Positions 54,687 through 64,000 of a stretch of 64,000 nt of DNA are shown piece after piece. The notes under the pieces were generated by a model. That model was given only the letters and a program-made list of their open reading frames with translations. It searched no databases and was not told where the DNA came from. Each line of letters opens with the position of its first letter. Positions within the stretch are counted from its first letter, which is position 1. A program made the translations under genes and the position numbers. Source of the stretch: Zygnema cylindricum. Its lineage: Eukaryota; Streptophyta; Zygnematophyceae; Zygnematales; Zygnemataceae. The DNA lies in contig JBBHKE010001073.1 of the NCBI GenBank assembly GCA_037447655.1, positions 1 through 64,000 on the forward strand, given 5' to 3'.

Positions 54687-56546
54687 TTATCGGCCTGTCC
54701 ATCTCTCATCGGGTGTTTGGCCTTTTACTGTTGAAGTAAGAACTCTATTTTTGAGATAATTTGCACAGTTCATTGCTTCAGCCCAAAACTTCTTTCCTAT
54801 CTTCTTATCAGACAACATACTCCTAGCACTATCACTCAGTGTTCTATTTAATCTTTCGGCTACACCATTCTGCTCAGGATTTTCAGGAACTGTCTTTTGG
54901 TGTTGCACTCCATCTTTTCTCAGAAAATCCTCAAACTGGTTAGAGGTATACTCTCCACCATTGTCACTCATTACTCTCTTGATTGAGGTTTCATGGAGTT
55001 TTTCACTCCATGCTTTATATTGTTTAAAACATTCCTGAGCCTCTGACTTATTTTTCAAAAAATACACCCTGGAATAGCGAGACCAATCATCAGTGATAGT
55101 CATCATAAATCTCTTCCCCCTGGGTGATGGCACTCTGGCCGGCCCCCATATATCTGTGTGAACTAAATCTAGAATCTTTTCTCCCTTATAGGTGGCAGTT
55201 TTTGGGAAGGGTAACGTGTGTGCTTTACCTTGAGCACATCCACTACAATCACTTAGATTCTCAACTTCACCGAACTGAATCCCTTCCACTACTCCCATCT
55301 TTTTCATCTCTCTTAATTTATCTAGATTCACATGCCCAAGCCTCTTATGCCACAACATTATATCATGAATACCAGCATAGTAAAGTTTCTTCTTTTCATT
55401 GCTTAAAATCAGCCTAAACATCCCTTGGCTACCTTTTTCAGCAGTGAAATAAACTTCCTTCTCAAAACTAGCAGTAAAGACTCCTTTCCTAGTGCTAGTA
55501 TCAAAACCCTTATCATCTAATACAGACGTAGAGATGAGGTTTTTGTTCAGCTCTGGAATAAACAACACATCGGAGAATGTAACTATAGATGTCTTTCCTT
55601 CTACTAACACTTTTAGATCTACCGATCCTACAAGAGTAGGAGTGACTATCCTCCCATCCCCGTACTCTATCTCTACGGTGGGAATCTTTCTTATCTTAGT
55701 GAGCAGGTGTTTATCTTTACACATGTGCATGGATGCACCTGAATCTACAATCCATCTTGTTTCACCTTTCAATCCACCGAAAGCACATTTCTGATTTCGT
55801 GGAATTTCGACCTCACTTTTCGCTTCCAACTCCTCATCCAATAGGAGTTCATCGTCCTCGTCCTCGGATTCCGCCTCATGTACCTGTGTCACAAGGGCCT
55901 TTTTCTTTCCTCTCGGGGGTCCACCAGTCTGCCCCTCCTTTAACCGCAGCTCGGTTAACTTAGTGCATTCAGCCATATAGTGCCCGGGTTTCTTACAAAA
56001 ATGGCACAATCCCTTGGGAGTCCTTGGTCCGAACTCCTCGGTCTGATTTTTCTGCACCTCCCCTCGATAATTTCCAACCTGTTTTCTGGAATCATTGTTT
56101 CTCCAATCAGTCCCGGCTGCCAAGGCTTGCCCACTCTTTCCTCCCCTTCGGATCTCAATTGTATTCTCCCGAACGAGAATCATCCCTACCACTGAATTCC
56201 AAATCCACCTTGAGTCCGCCAAGTCCTGCACACGGTTTACTATGTTCTCGAACTCCTCAGGTAACTTCATCAATAAACAGTTAACCTTTTCCTTTTCACT
56301 AAATACTTTTCCAGCACTTTCTAGTTCCATGAAAAGTGTAGCAAGCTCATTGCAAAAATCCAACATCTTCCCCCCTTTGTATACATACTCCTTAATTTTC
56401 TGATCAGCCAACTGTTGTTGCTGAATCGTACCACTTCGGTACATCTCTATGAGAGCCATCCAAAGATCGGATGCTCTCTTTACCTGCAAATGGGGAGATG
56501 CAAGCCCTTGAGTAAGATGGCCGAGGATGAAGTGCTTAGCTGCCAT
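54687..56546 (-). pseudogene. copia-3 gag C-terminus, protease and integrase
   Basis: A 619-residue open frame with, in order: the gag capsid end (MAAKHFILGHLTQGLASPHL), the zinc knuckle CHFCKKPGHYMAEC, the protease active site WIVDSGASMHMC, and integrase (WHKRLGHVNLDKL, CSGCAQGK for the HHCC zinc site; HTDIWGP, SDNGGEY and PEQNGVAERLNRT for D, D and E). It ends at a TAA after TPDERWTGR; the same frame continues past it as PDVSHLKVLGSQVF, so the stop is a mutation. Confidence 0.92.
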
Positions 56547-56878
56547 ATTGTTGAAGTCCCACGTATCGATATCATTCTCCTCGTTCCCGGAATAGGTGAC
56601 ATGAATGCCGAACCGGTTGCTATTGGTGTGATTATCTCCTTCTCCTTTCCTTTGTCCACCACCTCTCCTTCCTTTGTCTCCTCCGTTGAAGATGAATCTG
56701 CATCTCTAGTGAATCTGCCTCCTGTAAACCCTGTAGGTATCCCAAGACTGGATGGACGCCTCACCCGTCCCCTCACTATTCCCCAAAACCGTTTCTCACA
56801 TAGAGCTCCTGTCCTCATACTTTCCCAGTATATGAAGCCAACTCCATTGAATATGGGCACCCTAGATGGTGGGCCCAT
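56480..56878 (-). pseudogene. copia-3 gag N-terminus
   Basis: It reads MGPPSRVPIFNGVGFIYWES and FWGIVRGRV, the typical start of copia gag. The likely start ATG (56878-56876) lies inside the primer-binding site; an upstream in-frame Met at 56902 would lie in the LTR. The frame must shift near 56600 to enter the next open frame (WDFNNMAAKHF). Confidence 0.75.
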
Positions 56879-56882
56879 AACC
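56868..56882 (-). other. Half-tRNA(iMet) primer-binding site of copia-3
   Basis: The minus strand reads GGTTATGGGCCCACC directly after the LTR's terminal CA. The plus strand, GGTGGGCCCATAACC, equals the anticodon arm of plant initiator tRNA-Met with anticodon CAT. This matches primer sites used by elements primed with a cleaved initiator tRNA (as in Drosophila copia), not the common site for the tRNA 3' end. Confidence 0.85.
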
Positions 56883-57914
56883 TGAAACTCTGAGACCTCC
56901 ATAGGACCTCAAAGTAGGCAGCTCACACGAAGCCTCTAGGATAATCCTGACCCCTTTGTGTTTCAGCAAAAATAACTGCCACCCTGGCAGACAAAAACTC
57001 TGATCACCTTCACCCTTGTGAAGGCAAGACTCTCTTGAGTCTATAGCAAAAAGAATCTCTGAATTTGCTCCCCTTAGCAGTAAGTTATGAAGAGTCAAAG
57101 TTGACCTTTTGTACAGGAGCTCTCCGGGAGAGATGGTCTAATCTATCAAAAGTTTCTAAGTCCTATCTCTCTCTAAAGCTCTATCTACTGAAGTACGGCA
57201 CCAATCATAAGAGTGTATCGTACATAAAGGTACATGTGCCGATGTACTTTGTGTACGGCCATTGTACAACATGGCCAACAAGTCGACACATGTTATTTTT
57301 GGATTCGTTCCCGGAATCCCCAGAGATGTCGAAATCCAATGTGATTGTGCCACGTGGCAATTGATGTGACGTCGACCATAAACCGTCGAAAACTCATTCC
57401 GCGATCTTGGCATGCTTCGTGGCCCTCCGATGAAGTCAGATTACAATCGTGGCCGTCATAAATACTTGCGCACTATTTGTTTCGCCTTCGAAACAAAGTG
57501 CGCGGTATCCGTTTCGGATGTTCCGTGGCCGTACATTACAACTGTATCTATGTCTAAATATTCCGTTGAATGAAAATAGGCTACGTGTTAACATCTGAAT
57601 AATTGCGAAACCCTATATGTCCAACCATGATGCCAGAATAACTGGCTAAGGCTACCGGCTATGTTGACGGACGGTAGGTACTAGGTTCAAATCCAGGGTA
57701 CGTCAATTTCTATTTTGGTAAATCTACCAAAATCTACAACCCGTAACTCTATCTCTAATCAGCATAGGCAGCCATGGCTCTAGCTCCCTCTTCAACCTTC
57801 AGTGACTACGACAAGTGTGGGAGCTGAAGAGAGAAGTTAGAGGCAGACTGCCTCGGCTTCTTTTCTACATTTTGCAAAACCTAGAAAATACTAAAATAAC
57901 CTTTTATTTCTACA
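56883..57914 (-). repeat. 5' LTR of copia-3
   Basis: 1032 bp, TG..CA ends, collinear with 51502-52532. The same plus-strand tRNA-like boxes are present at about 57643 and 57684. Confidence 0.92.
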
Positions 57915-57919
57915 CCTCC

Positions 57920-59013
57920 CTCTCCTCACTCAACAACTTCTCTTCCCTAAAACCCCCACATTTTTCCTCCTCGACGCCCTCATCAAAAAGTATTATTTTT
58001 ATTTTTATTTTTTTACATTTTTTCTCTACCTTTTCCCATACCTCCCTTCCCTCACCCTCTTCTACCGTCGCCTCTATCTTTCCCCCGTCTACACCATTTA
58101 CCGTTTTTCCACCCTCCTTCTCTAATGGAATATTTTCTCCCATAATCATCTCACTTTCTTCCGCCTCCCCTCTTATCACATCTACCAATTCACCCCTTTC
58201 CTCCTTTCCCTCCTCCGGTAAAATCCCCTCCTATGCTACCTCATCCAAATATGTTTCTTCCTTTCCTCTCCCAACCGGTGTCAATCCTCCCACCTCTACC
58301 TCTTCTCTCACCTCCCTTTCATGCCCCCTTCCCTCCTCCGGTAAAATCCTCTTCTTTGCTACCTCATCCAAATTTGTCCCTTCCCTTCCTCCCCCAACCG
58401 GTGTCAATCCTTCCACCTCTACCTCTTCTCTCACCTCCATTTCATGCTCCCTCCCCTCCGGCGGCTCCCTTCCCTCCTCCGGTAAAATCCCCTCCTTTGC
58501 TACCTCATCCAAATTTGTCCCTTCCCTTCTTCCCCCAACCGATGTCTATCCTTCCACCTCTACCTCTTCTCTCACCTCCATTTTATGCTCCCTCCCCTCC
58601 GGCGGCTCCCTTCCCTCCTCTGGTAAAATCCCCTCCTTTGCAACCTCATCCAAATTTGTCCCTTCCCTTCCTCCCCCAATCGGTGTCAATCCTTCCACCT
58701 CTACCTCTTTTCTCACCTCCCTTTCATGATCCCTTCCCTCCTCCGGTAAAATCCCCTCCTTTGCTACCTCATCCAAATTTGTCCCTTCCCTTCCTCCCCC
58801 AACCGGTGTCAATCCTTCCACCTCTACCTCTTCTCTCACCTCCATTTCATGCTCCCTCCCCTCCGGCGGCTCCCTTCCCTCCTCCGGTAAAATCCCCTCC
58901 TTTGCTACCTCATCCAAATTTGTCCCTTCCCTTCCTCCCCCAACCGGTGTCAATCCTTCCACCTCTACCTCTTCTCTCACCTCCCTTTCATGCTCCCTCC
59001 CCTCCGGCGGCAC
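57920..59013 (-). pseudogene. Acidic repeat ORF (5' part), interrupted by copia-3
   Basis: The protein function is unknown. The minus strand encodes tandem repeats of 47 or 41 residues of the type EVREEVEVEGLTPVGGG, REGTNLDEVAKEGILPEEGRE (unit DNA 141 or 123 bp; unit positions 58277, 58400, 58541, 58682, 58805 and 58946). Both unit lengths are multiples of 3, which keeps the frame. Point stops occur in the unit at 58541 and near 58231. Downstream of the repeats is a Lys/Glu-rich part that runs into copia-3 and resumes past 51501 as far as about 51466. The plus strand is also open here, but the neighbouring exons are on the minus strand. Confidence 0.5.
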
Positions 59014-59439
59014 CCAACCGATTTGTAGCTAAGTGGCCGCCTCCCTTTCTCTCGCTAATTCCTCCGCGGTACCCCTTACTCCTATCACGGTTTCCGGGAC
59101 ATCTCTTTCCCTCTCTACCCCCCTCGGTGTTTGCCTTTCCCTTGTGTGGCTTCCTCTCCCCACTCCATCCCTTTGTACTATTGGCCGACGTCGTAGATTA
59201 CGCCGAGGTAATGGAGGGTAGCGTTGACGATACGGCAAGACACTACGCTGTCGCCTATACGTCTGGATGCTCCCCTCCATGTAAATTGGCCACACGTGAC
59301 AAAAAAATGAAGAAAAAGAGGCGGCTACACAAAAAGATGAGAGCACACAGGAGTTTGTCTTAAAAATGACAGGTCGTACGTAAAAATAACGCATGAGGTT
59401 TTAACGCATTATATGCGTTCGAAATATACTTACAGATTG

Positions 59440-59945
59440 TATTGTTCGCGACGGCACGAAGTCGTCGCTAATCTAATCAATTTGATCATTCCAATAGTGT
59501 GACGACAAAACGAAATTAGGAGATGTCGCGGTTCACTGCTTAGAAGATTCCAAGAGTGGCAACGACGTGCAAAATACACTTACAAACTACGTGGTCTGCG
59601 ACGAAAGAAAGTCGTCTTGTCTCTAATTTTTTTTGGATAATCCAACAGTGCGACGACGAAAATGAATCAAAAAATCACGCGGTTTAATGATTCCGCGATT
59701 CCAACAATGGGACAAAGACAAAGCCTCGTCGACCATACGAAAGTTCATACTTATTGTACTAACTAAAGACAAAAAAATAAAATATGCTCGGTATTGTAGT
59801 TTGTCACTTTTATCGTTGTCGCGACGACGAATTGTCGTCGCCAGTTCGATTTCTTCATCTACGCGTCGGCGCTTCAATGTGGCCGCCTGCTAACAATATT
59901 AGTATATAAACCACAAGCGACGACACGCTGTCGTCGGTGTTTCAC
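59440..59945. repeat. Cluster of GCGACGAC..GTCGTCGC hairpins
   Basis: Short inverted repeats: GCGACGGCACGAAGTCGTCGC (about 59448), GCGACGAAAGAAAGTCGTC (about 59598), GCGACGACGAATTGTCGTCGC (59821) and GCGACGACACGCTGTCGTCGG (about 59918). They face the similar clusters at 46867-47740 and 49857-50270. Confidence 0.75.
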
Positions 59946-60665
59946 GACGTTGCACGAGGATCTAACATAACAACATTAAGAAAATGTGGTGGGGGCGTGG
60001 AAAAAAAAATATAAATTCTAACGAACACATAAAGGTAGAGATAAACAAAATCCACATTATAAGCGAATACAATATTGAGACACACAATGTAAGCAGCCGT
60101 AAAAAGTCATATAAGGTAAGAATAAAAAGGTAATATTGCTTACTTGTATTATATTCGCCCGTAAAGTGTTCCGGAAACTTGTTGACGGTCCTCGATATAA
60201 GGCACTCCTTTCCGTTTGTATTACAATCCGCAATCATCCAATTTATTACACGAACGCGTGCAACCTTTGTCGACACGTGCTGGAGCTTGCGTCTCACCAC
60301 TGGGCTGATACCGTGGTCCACACGCGGTGAGTCTGGCGTTGAGTTCGGAGGTGAATTTGGGGGTGAGCCGAAATCGGACCCACCGCCTTCCATGAGGGTG
60401 TCATCATTTTGTGATCCCATCCTTTCACCTGCCTCTCCCTCCCCCTCTTTCAATCCACACTCCATCTCCTCCTCAACCGGAGGTGGTAAAAATACAGCGG
60501 GAGCTCTGGCTTTTGCCGCAAAAAAGGTGGTAATGGGCCACATATTTTCTTAAGATAGTCACGACAACTTGTCAAAGATAAATATGAAGCAAAAAAAGTA
60601 AAATGCAACAACAAAGGTAGATGCGAATGGAGGAAAAGAGTGCCATTGTTGGAGTTAACGATGAG

Positions 60666-60673
60666 TATATATA
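60666..60673 (-). promoter_or_regulatory. TATA box before transposase exon 1
   Basis: TATATATA on the minus strand, about 125 nt before the ATG at 60543. Distance and orientation suit a promoter for the transposase gene. Confidence 0.5.
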
Positions 60674-61370
60674 GGAGGGGAAGGGACCCTCTTGTGAAAA
60701 AAAAGAGGGAAAAGCTTGGTCAAAATTTGAACATTCAAAATTTTAAATCAAATATTTTGTTTGAAAGTCAAATATTTTGATTTTAAAAACGACACGGTGA
60801 TAGCGGGAAAGTTTTAAAATTTGCGTCAGTTTTCAACGTGAGAGTATGCACGTGGTTGACAATGGAAGTTTTTCATGAAAAAGGCGTGAGAAAACATGGC
60901 AGCTCATTGAATGTATGGATCTTTCTTGGAAAGACAGCGGGTCAGACAGGCGTGTTTTGATGCATCCTAAAAAAAACCATAATGTTTGCGTGGATAAAGA
61001 ATAGGACACGTGTAATATTTGGCGACCAATCAAGTGACATGAATTATTATTTGGTTGGTCAGTATATACTTTTTGGTTATTTTTAGTGTCATCATTTACT
61101 CTTATACGGAACAACGTTGATGTTAATACAGGTGAGACGTTTGAAAGACAAACGAGGTAACACCCTTATTACAATTAAGACACATATTAGCATACTTAAC
61201 TCTAATAAAACCACCCAAAAGGGACGTTATTAGAATACATGAGATACGGACGAACGGAACTACGGCCATACGTCCAAGTTACATGTAGAAACGGCGTGGC
61301 GTGTTAACCCTTTCCGTAAACGTCAAACCAAAAAAACTGAAATTAAACTTTACGTTACGCGGTATAGCGT
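60674..61370. other. No gene recognised
   Basis: Upstream flank of the transposase gene. Only short frames are present. The right end of the autonomous transposon should lie in this stretch, but I could not match a terminal repeat with the left side. Confidence 0.5.
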
Positions 61371-61374
61371 TGAC

Positions 61375-61638
61375 ACGTAACCGCCGTAAAATTGTCTGAT
61401 CGGTACGGATAGTCGATTTGGCGCCGTCGTACAATTTTTAAGATTGTGTACGGTTACATATATTAATGTGTAAAATCGTACGGATAATATTCCATTTTTG
61501 CTGTTTCCAATTTAGCTTTAACGCCGAAATTAAAACAAACCTTTTTTTTTTCTAATTTTCAAATTCTTAATTAGCGTCAATGACGGTATATTTAATTCCA
61601 CACTATTTAAACTTTGACACTAATAACGATGCGCGGTG
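61375..61638. mobile_element. Family A MITE, 3' half
   Basis: It matches the second half of 63208-63747 (GGCGCCGTCGTAC, ATTAATGTGTAAAATCGTACG, GCTTTAACGCCGAAATTA) and ends CACTAATAACGATGCGCGGTG followed by TA. Confidence 0.75.
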
Positions 61639-61639
61639 T

Positions 61640-62134
61640 AGTTGCCTAATTGGACAAAAAACCTAAACTAAAAAAAACTGTAAAAAAGATACGAGCAAAA
61701 CGCCAGTACAACAAACAGAACAAACAAAACAGTCACTTTGACAGATTTGACCAAAGGACTAAACCTTAACAAATATTCACGACAAAACCCTAACAAACCT
61801 AAAACACACGGACGGATCTCAAACTAACGGATCTGCAATTACCACGTTTGTTCAAAAAAGCCTCCTATTGGTGCAAAATTTAACGTTTTGTGCAAATAAT
61901 TCCAAGCGGCGAGACCATGCCGTTTCTCATGTCTAGCGTTGACTCGGAAGCGAAAACGTGCGGCAGGCTGGGGTCAACAAAATCCAATCCGCAAAATCCA
62001 AAAGTTGTTGCAAGCACTCCTGCCATTTGGCCATAGTGCGCAAACTAAATCTTCAGTTAATGTTTTTCGTACGGCCCTGCTCTTCCGTACCGGGCGCCTT
62101 TATTCACAGCCCAATGCCCGTACCTACATCGCTA
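61640..62134. other. No gene recognised
   Basis: Spacer between the family A and family C MITE copies. The frames at 61939-62230 are short and without known motifs. Confidence 0.5.
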
Positions 62135-62337
62135 CACCGTGAATCGCTATTAATGTTTTTTTTTTCGCCACTTAAAACATATTTTTTCCGTACACATATG
62201 TCGGGTTGTGGATCTGACGGATGCGATTGAATGGTAAGATTCTCAGCTTCCGATTGGCCGTCTCAAATTGAAAATCGCACAAGTGTGTACGGAGAAAAGA
62301 TGTTTTGAGTGGCGAAACAATTATTAACCCTAATAGC
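62135..62337. mobile_element. Family C MITE, second copy
   Basis: It begins CACCGTGAATCGCTATTAATG with inverted arms GCCACTTAAAACAT / ATGTTTTGAGTGGC. The distal end is shortened to ACCCTAATAGC. Flanking TA is present. Confidence 0.75.
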
Positions 62338-62339
62338 TA

Positions 62340-62769
62340 CACCGCCAATCGCTATTAGCGTAGAAGTTTCTTTAGCGTACATGAAAAATTACCGTGGTTT
62401 ACGCTAATTAAGAATTTGAAATTTTTGAAAAAAAACATACATTCTAATTGTTTAATAATTATAATTTGGATCTTTGAAAAAAATAAATGTCGGTCGCAAA
62501 CATGTTTACACTACACCGCCAATCGTTATTAGCGTTTTGTACGCTAATTCCGTCCCGCTTTTTTTTTATTTTATTCTCCATTAGTGTAGTTCATTCTATT
62601 TTTTTCTTTATTCTATTTGAGGTTATTTTCAGTACGTTGTCTCTTAAATAGAGTGGTGTACGGTCAGTGTCAGACCGTACTTAAATGTACCTTTTTAAGT
62701 TAAAAAGTACAATAAATTTGTTTTAGTAACCGCGGACGCATGAGAATGTGCGTTCTAAAAAAGAAAAAA
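62340..62769. mobile_element. Family B MITE fragments, one inverted, one direct
   Basis: 62340-62511 is the reverse complement of the 3' third of the full family B copy (to CGGTCGCAAACATG). 62514-62769 is the direct 5' half (CACCGCCAATCGTTATTAGCG to GTGCGTTCTAAAAAAG), ending where the palindrome begins. This indicates insertion of one copy next to or into another, followed by loss. Confidence 0.65.
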
Positions 62770-63779
62770 CCACATATAAATAAATTGGCTGCGCGCAGGT
62801 AGTTTCTCACTTCACGTGAGATCCACTGTGAGAGCACACACCGACATTTTGACTTAGCCGCAAAAATGGAATCTAATCGCGGACCGTTACACTGAACTTG
62901 GACACAAATTAAAGGACGACGTACAAGTGTACAACATGTATAAACTCGCACGAAACGAAATAAACTTCGTACAAAATAAAAAAGCGTACCCGCGTATAAC
63001 TATCGATGAAACTAAGGGTACGCTTTTTTATTTTGCACGAAGTTTATTTCGTTTCGTGCAAGTTTATACATGTTGTACACTTGTACGTCGTCCTTTAATT
63101 TGTGTCCAAGTTCAGTGTAACGGTCCGCGATTAGATTCCATTTTTGCGGCTAAGTCAAAATGTCGGTGTGTGCTCTCACAGTGGAGCTCACGTGAAGTGA
63201 GAAACTACACCGCGCATCGTTATTAGTGTCAACGACACTAATTTGGGTTCTTAAAATTTTGATTTTTTTCCTCAAATAGGATACATGATTTTAATTTTTC
63301 CTTGACGTTAATTAAGGTACTTTAAAAAATAGCGTAAAGGACGAATTACAATAATATATAAATAGTGTGGTGTACGGTCTATGCCAGACCGTACATAAAT
63401 GTACCTTTTCAAGTGAAAATTTTACAAAAAATGAGTTGAATCAGACGCGCACGCATAGGATCGTGCGCTAAAAAAAACGGGATTGTTCTGACACGTAAAT
63501 TAGTCTTACATGTACGGATATTTAAATTTCACGACGGCGTACGATTTTTAATATTTCGTACGGACACATATATTAATGTATATAATCGTACAACGAATAT
63601 TCCATTTTTGCTGTTCCCAAATTAGCATAAACGCCGAAATTAGAATACACCTTTTTAAAAAAAACAAAAAAATTCTTAATTAGCGTCAATGACGGTATAT
63701 TTACTTCAACACTATTTAAACTTTGACACTAATAACGATGCGCGGTGTACCTGCGCGCAGCCATTTTATTTATATGTGG
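62770..63779. repeat. Large palindrome (222-bp arms) carrying a MITE
   Basis: The left arm 62770-62991 and the right arm 63016-63207 plus 63750-63779 are near-perfect reverse complements with a 24-nt centre. The ends are CCACATATAAATAAA / TTTATTTATATGTGG. The right arm is interrupted by 63208-63747. It is probably a foldback element; the frames inside are mirror artefacts. Confidence 0.9.
63208..63747. mobile_element. Family A MITE, complete (540 bp), TA target proven
   Basis: Terminal inverted repeat of 25 bp (CACCGCGCATCGTTATTAG..) flanked by TA at 63206-63207 and 63748-63749. The opposite palindrome arm reads GCAGGTAGTTTC at 62795-62806, the uninterrupted site with a single TA. There is no coding capacity. 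An internal hairpin GTACGGTC..GACCGTAC lies near 63380. Confidence 0.9.
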
Positions 63780-64000
63780 CTGCCGCATTTTTGTTACAGT
63801 AAACCTGCGCCGGCCGTGTGAATTGTTTTTTTTTTATGACGGTCGACGTTCGCAAGCGCGACACTTTTTTAGCCGCCGCTACAATATTTCGCCAGTCAAA
63901 TTTGTTCGACGGGTTGACCGTCAAATCTGAACTTAAAAGTACGTCGCTTGTGCGAACTGTACTTCAAATGTACTTCAGAAGTACAATTTCTGACAACTAC
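63780..64000. other. No gene recognised
   Basis: Right edge of the window. A short repeated AAGTAC/GTACTT pattern is at the very end (about 63937-63984). Confidence 0.5.

Larger units (their letters stand above)
51502..57914 (-). mobile_element. Complete Ty1/copia element (copia-3), nested
   Basis: 6413 bp, bounded by LTRs of 1031 and 1032 bp, with a perfect CCTCC target duplication (51497-51501 and 57915-57919). The order on the minus strand is LTR, primer site, gag, zinc knuckle, protease, integrase, RT, RNase H, polypurine tract, LTR. By eye the LTRs differ at about 25-30 positions (roughly 2.5-3%), so it is far younger than copia-1. It interrupts the acidic ORF inside the transposase intron. 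Three in-frame stops and two frameshifts make it non-autonomous. Confidence 0.95.
48047..60543 (-). pseudogene. Pogo/Tc1-mariner-type (DDE_1) transposase, frameshifted
   Basis: The transposase cuts and pastes its element; this family uses TA targets. Exons on the minus strand: 60543-60144, 49810-49331, 49147-48915 and 48723-48047, all with GT-AG introns, about 596 aa. Exon 1 has an acidic Ser/Pro N-terminus and an HTH start (NWMIADCNTNGKECLISRTV). Exon 2 continues it with SRWWKGR and a CENP-B-like HTH region. Catalytic acidic residues are in NTDETHMIVNMD (exon 3), FLDNCGGHN and HLVQPADSF (exon 4). One nucleotide appears lost near 48985, between VSRIKN and MLIFANK, so the frame is broken. Intron 1 is about 10.3 kb and contains another ORF set and a copia element. 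Confidence 0.8.

Noticed and set aside
58233-59363. Plus-strand 376-residue Pro/Leu/Ser-rich open frame
   Set aside because: It overlaps the in-frame repeat on the minus strand. The adjacent exons and splice sites are on the minus strand, and the plus frame is the C/T-rich complement with no recognisable motif.
62927-63226. Small frames in the 62.77-63.78 kb palindrome (also 62700-62951)
   Set aside because: The two frames are mirror copies produced by the inverted repeat, with no known motif.

Overview
The window looks like nuclear DNA of a streptophyte (land-plant lineage). I cannot name the species; a non-seed plant such as a bryophyte or close relative is plausible. The evidence is two intron-rich thiamine genes of plant type with plastid-type N-termini, a plant-style TPP riboswitch in the THIC 3' UTR, TPP aptamers behind THI4 (not known from flowering plants), and a background of Ty1/copia elements, TA-target MITEs and a pogo-like DNA transposon.

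The core is a thiamine locus at about 27.0-36.7 kb. THI4 (minus strand, three coding exons, 361 aa, suicide-type Cys226) and THIC (plus strand, ten coding exons, 657 aa, CX2CX4C cluster) are arranged head to head, with about 1.55 kb between their start codons. They make the thiazole and pyrimidine halves of thiamine. THIC has one TPP aptamer inside a candidate regulated 3'-UTR intron, and a splice-site segment complementary to the aptamer can be read directly. THI4 is followed by three separate TPP aptamers, one of them inside a candidate intron of the same layout. A divergent pathway gene pair with four TPP riboswitches is the most notable system here.

Left region (0.9-26.1 kb): a decayed copia element (LTRs at 871-1443 and 11184-11751) carries two later insertions, a 3.4-kb TG..CA-bounded element and a 1.28-kb solo LTR. 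The 3' part of this element plus 5.9 kb of flank is repeated in tandem (3826-17645 and 17648-26089). Unit 2 preserves the empty sites of both insertions.

Right region (43-64 kb): two clusters of TA-flanked MITEs (43.0-44.7 and 61.4-63.7 kb) lie on either side of a pogo/Tc1-mariner-type transposase gene (48.05-60.54 kb, minus strand, four exons, one frameshift). Its first intron region of about 10 kb holds a repeat-rich unknown ORF, which is itself split by a complete copia element (51502-57914, 1.03-kb LTRs, CCTCC target duplication, half-tRNA primer site). Families of short GCGACGAC..GTCGTCGC hairpins occur beside and inside the transposase gene. At 62.77-63.78 kb a 222-bp-arm palindrome carries a MITE in one arm, so the other arm is its empty site.

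The rest is AT-rich or polypurine/polypyrimidine DNA with no recognisable gene.
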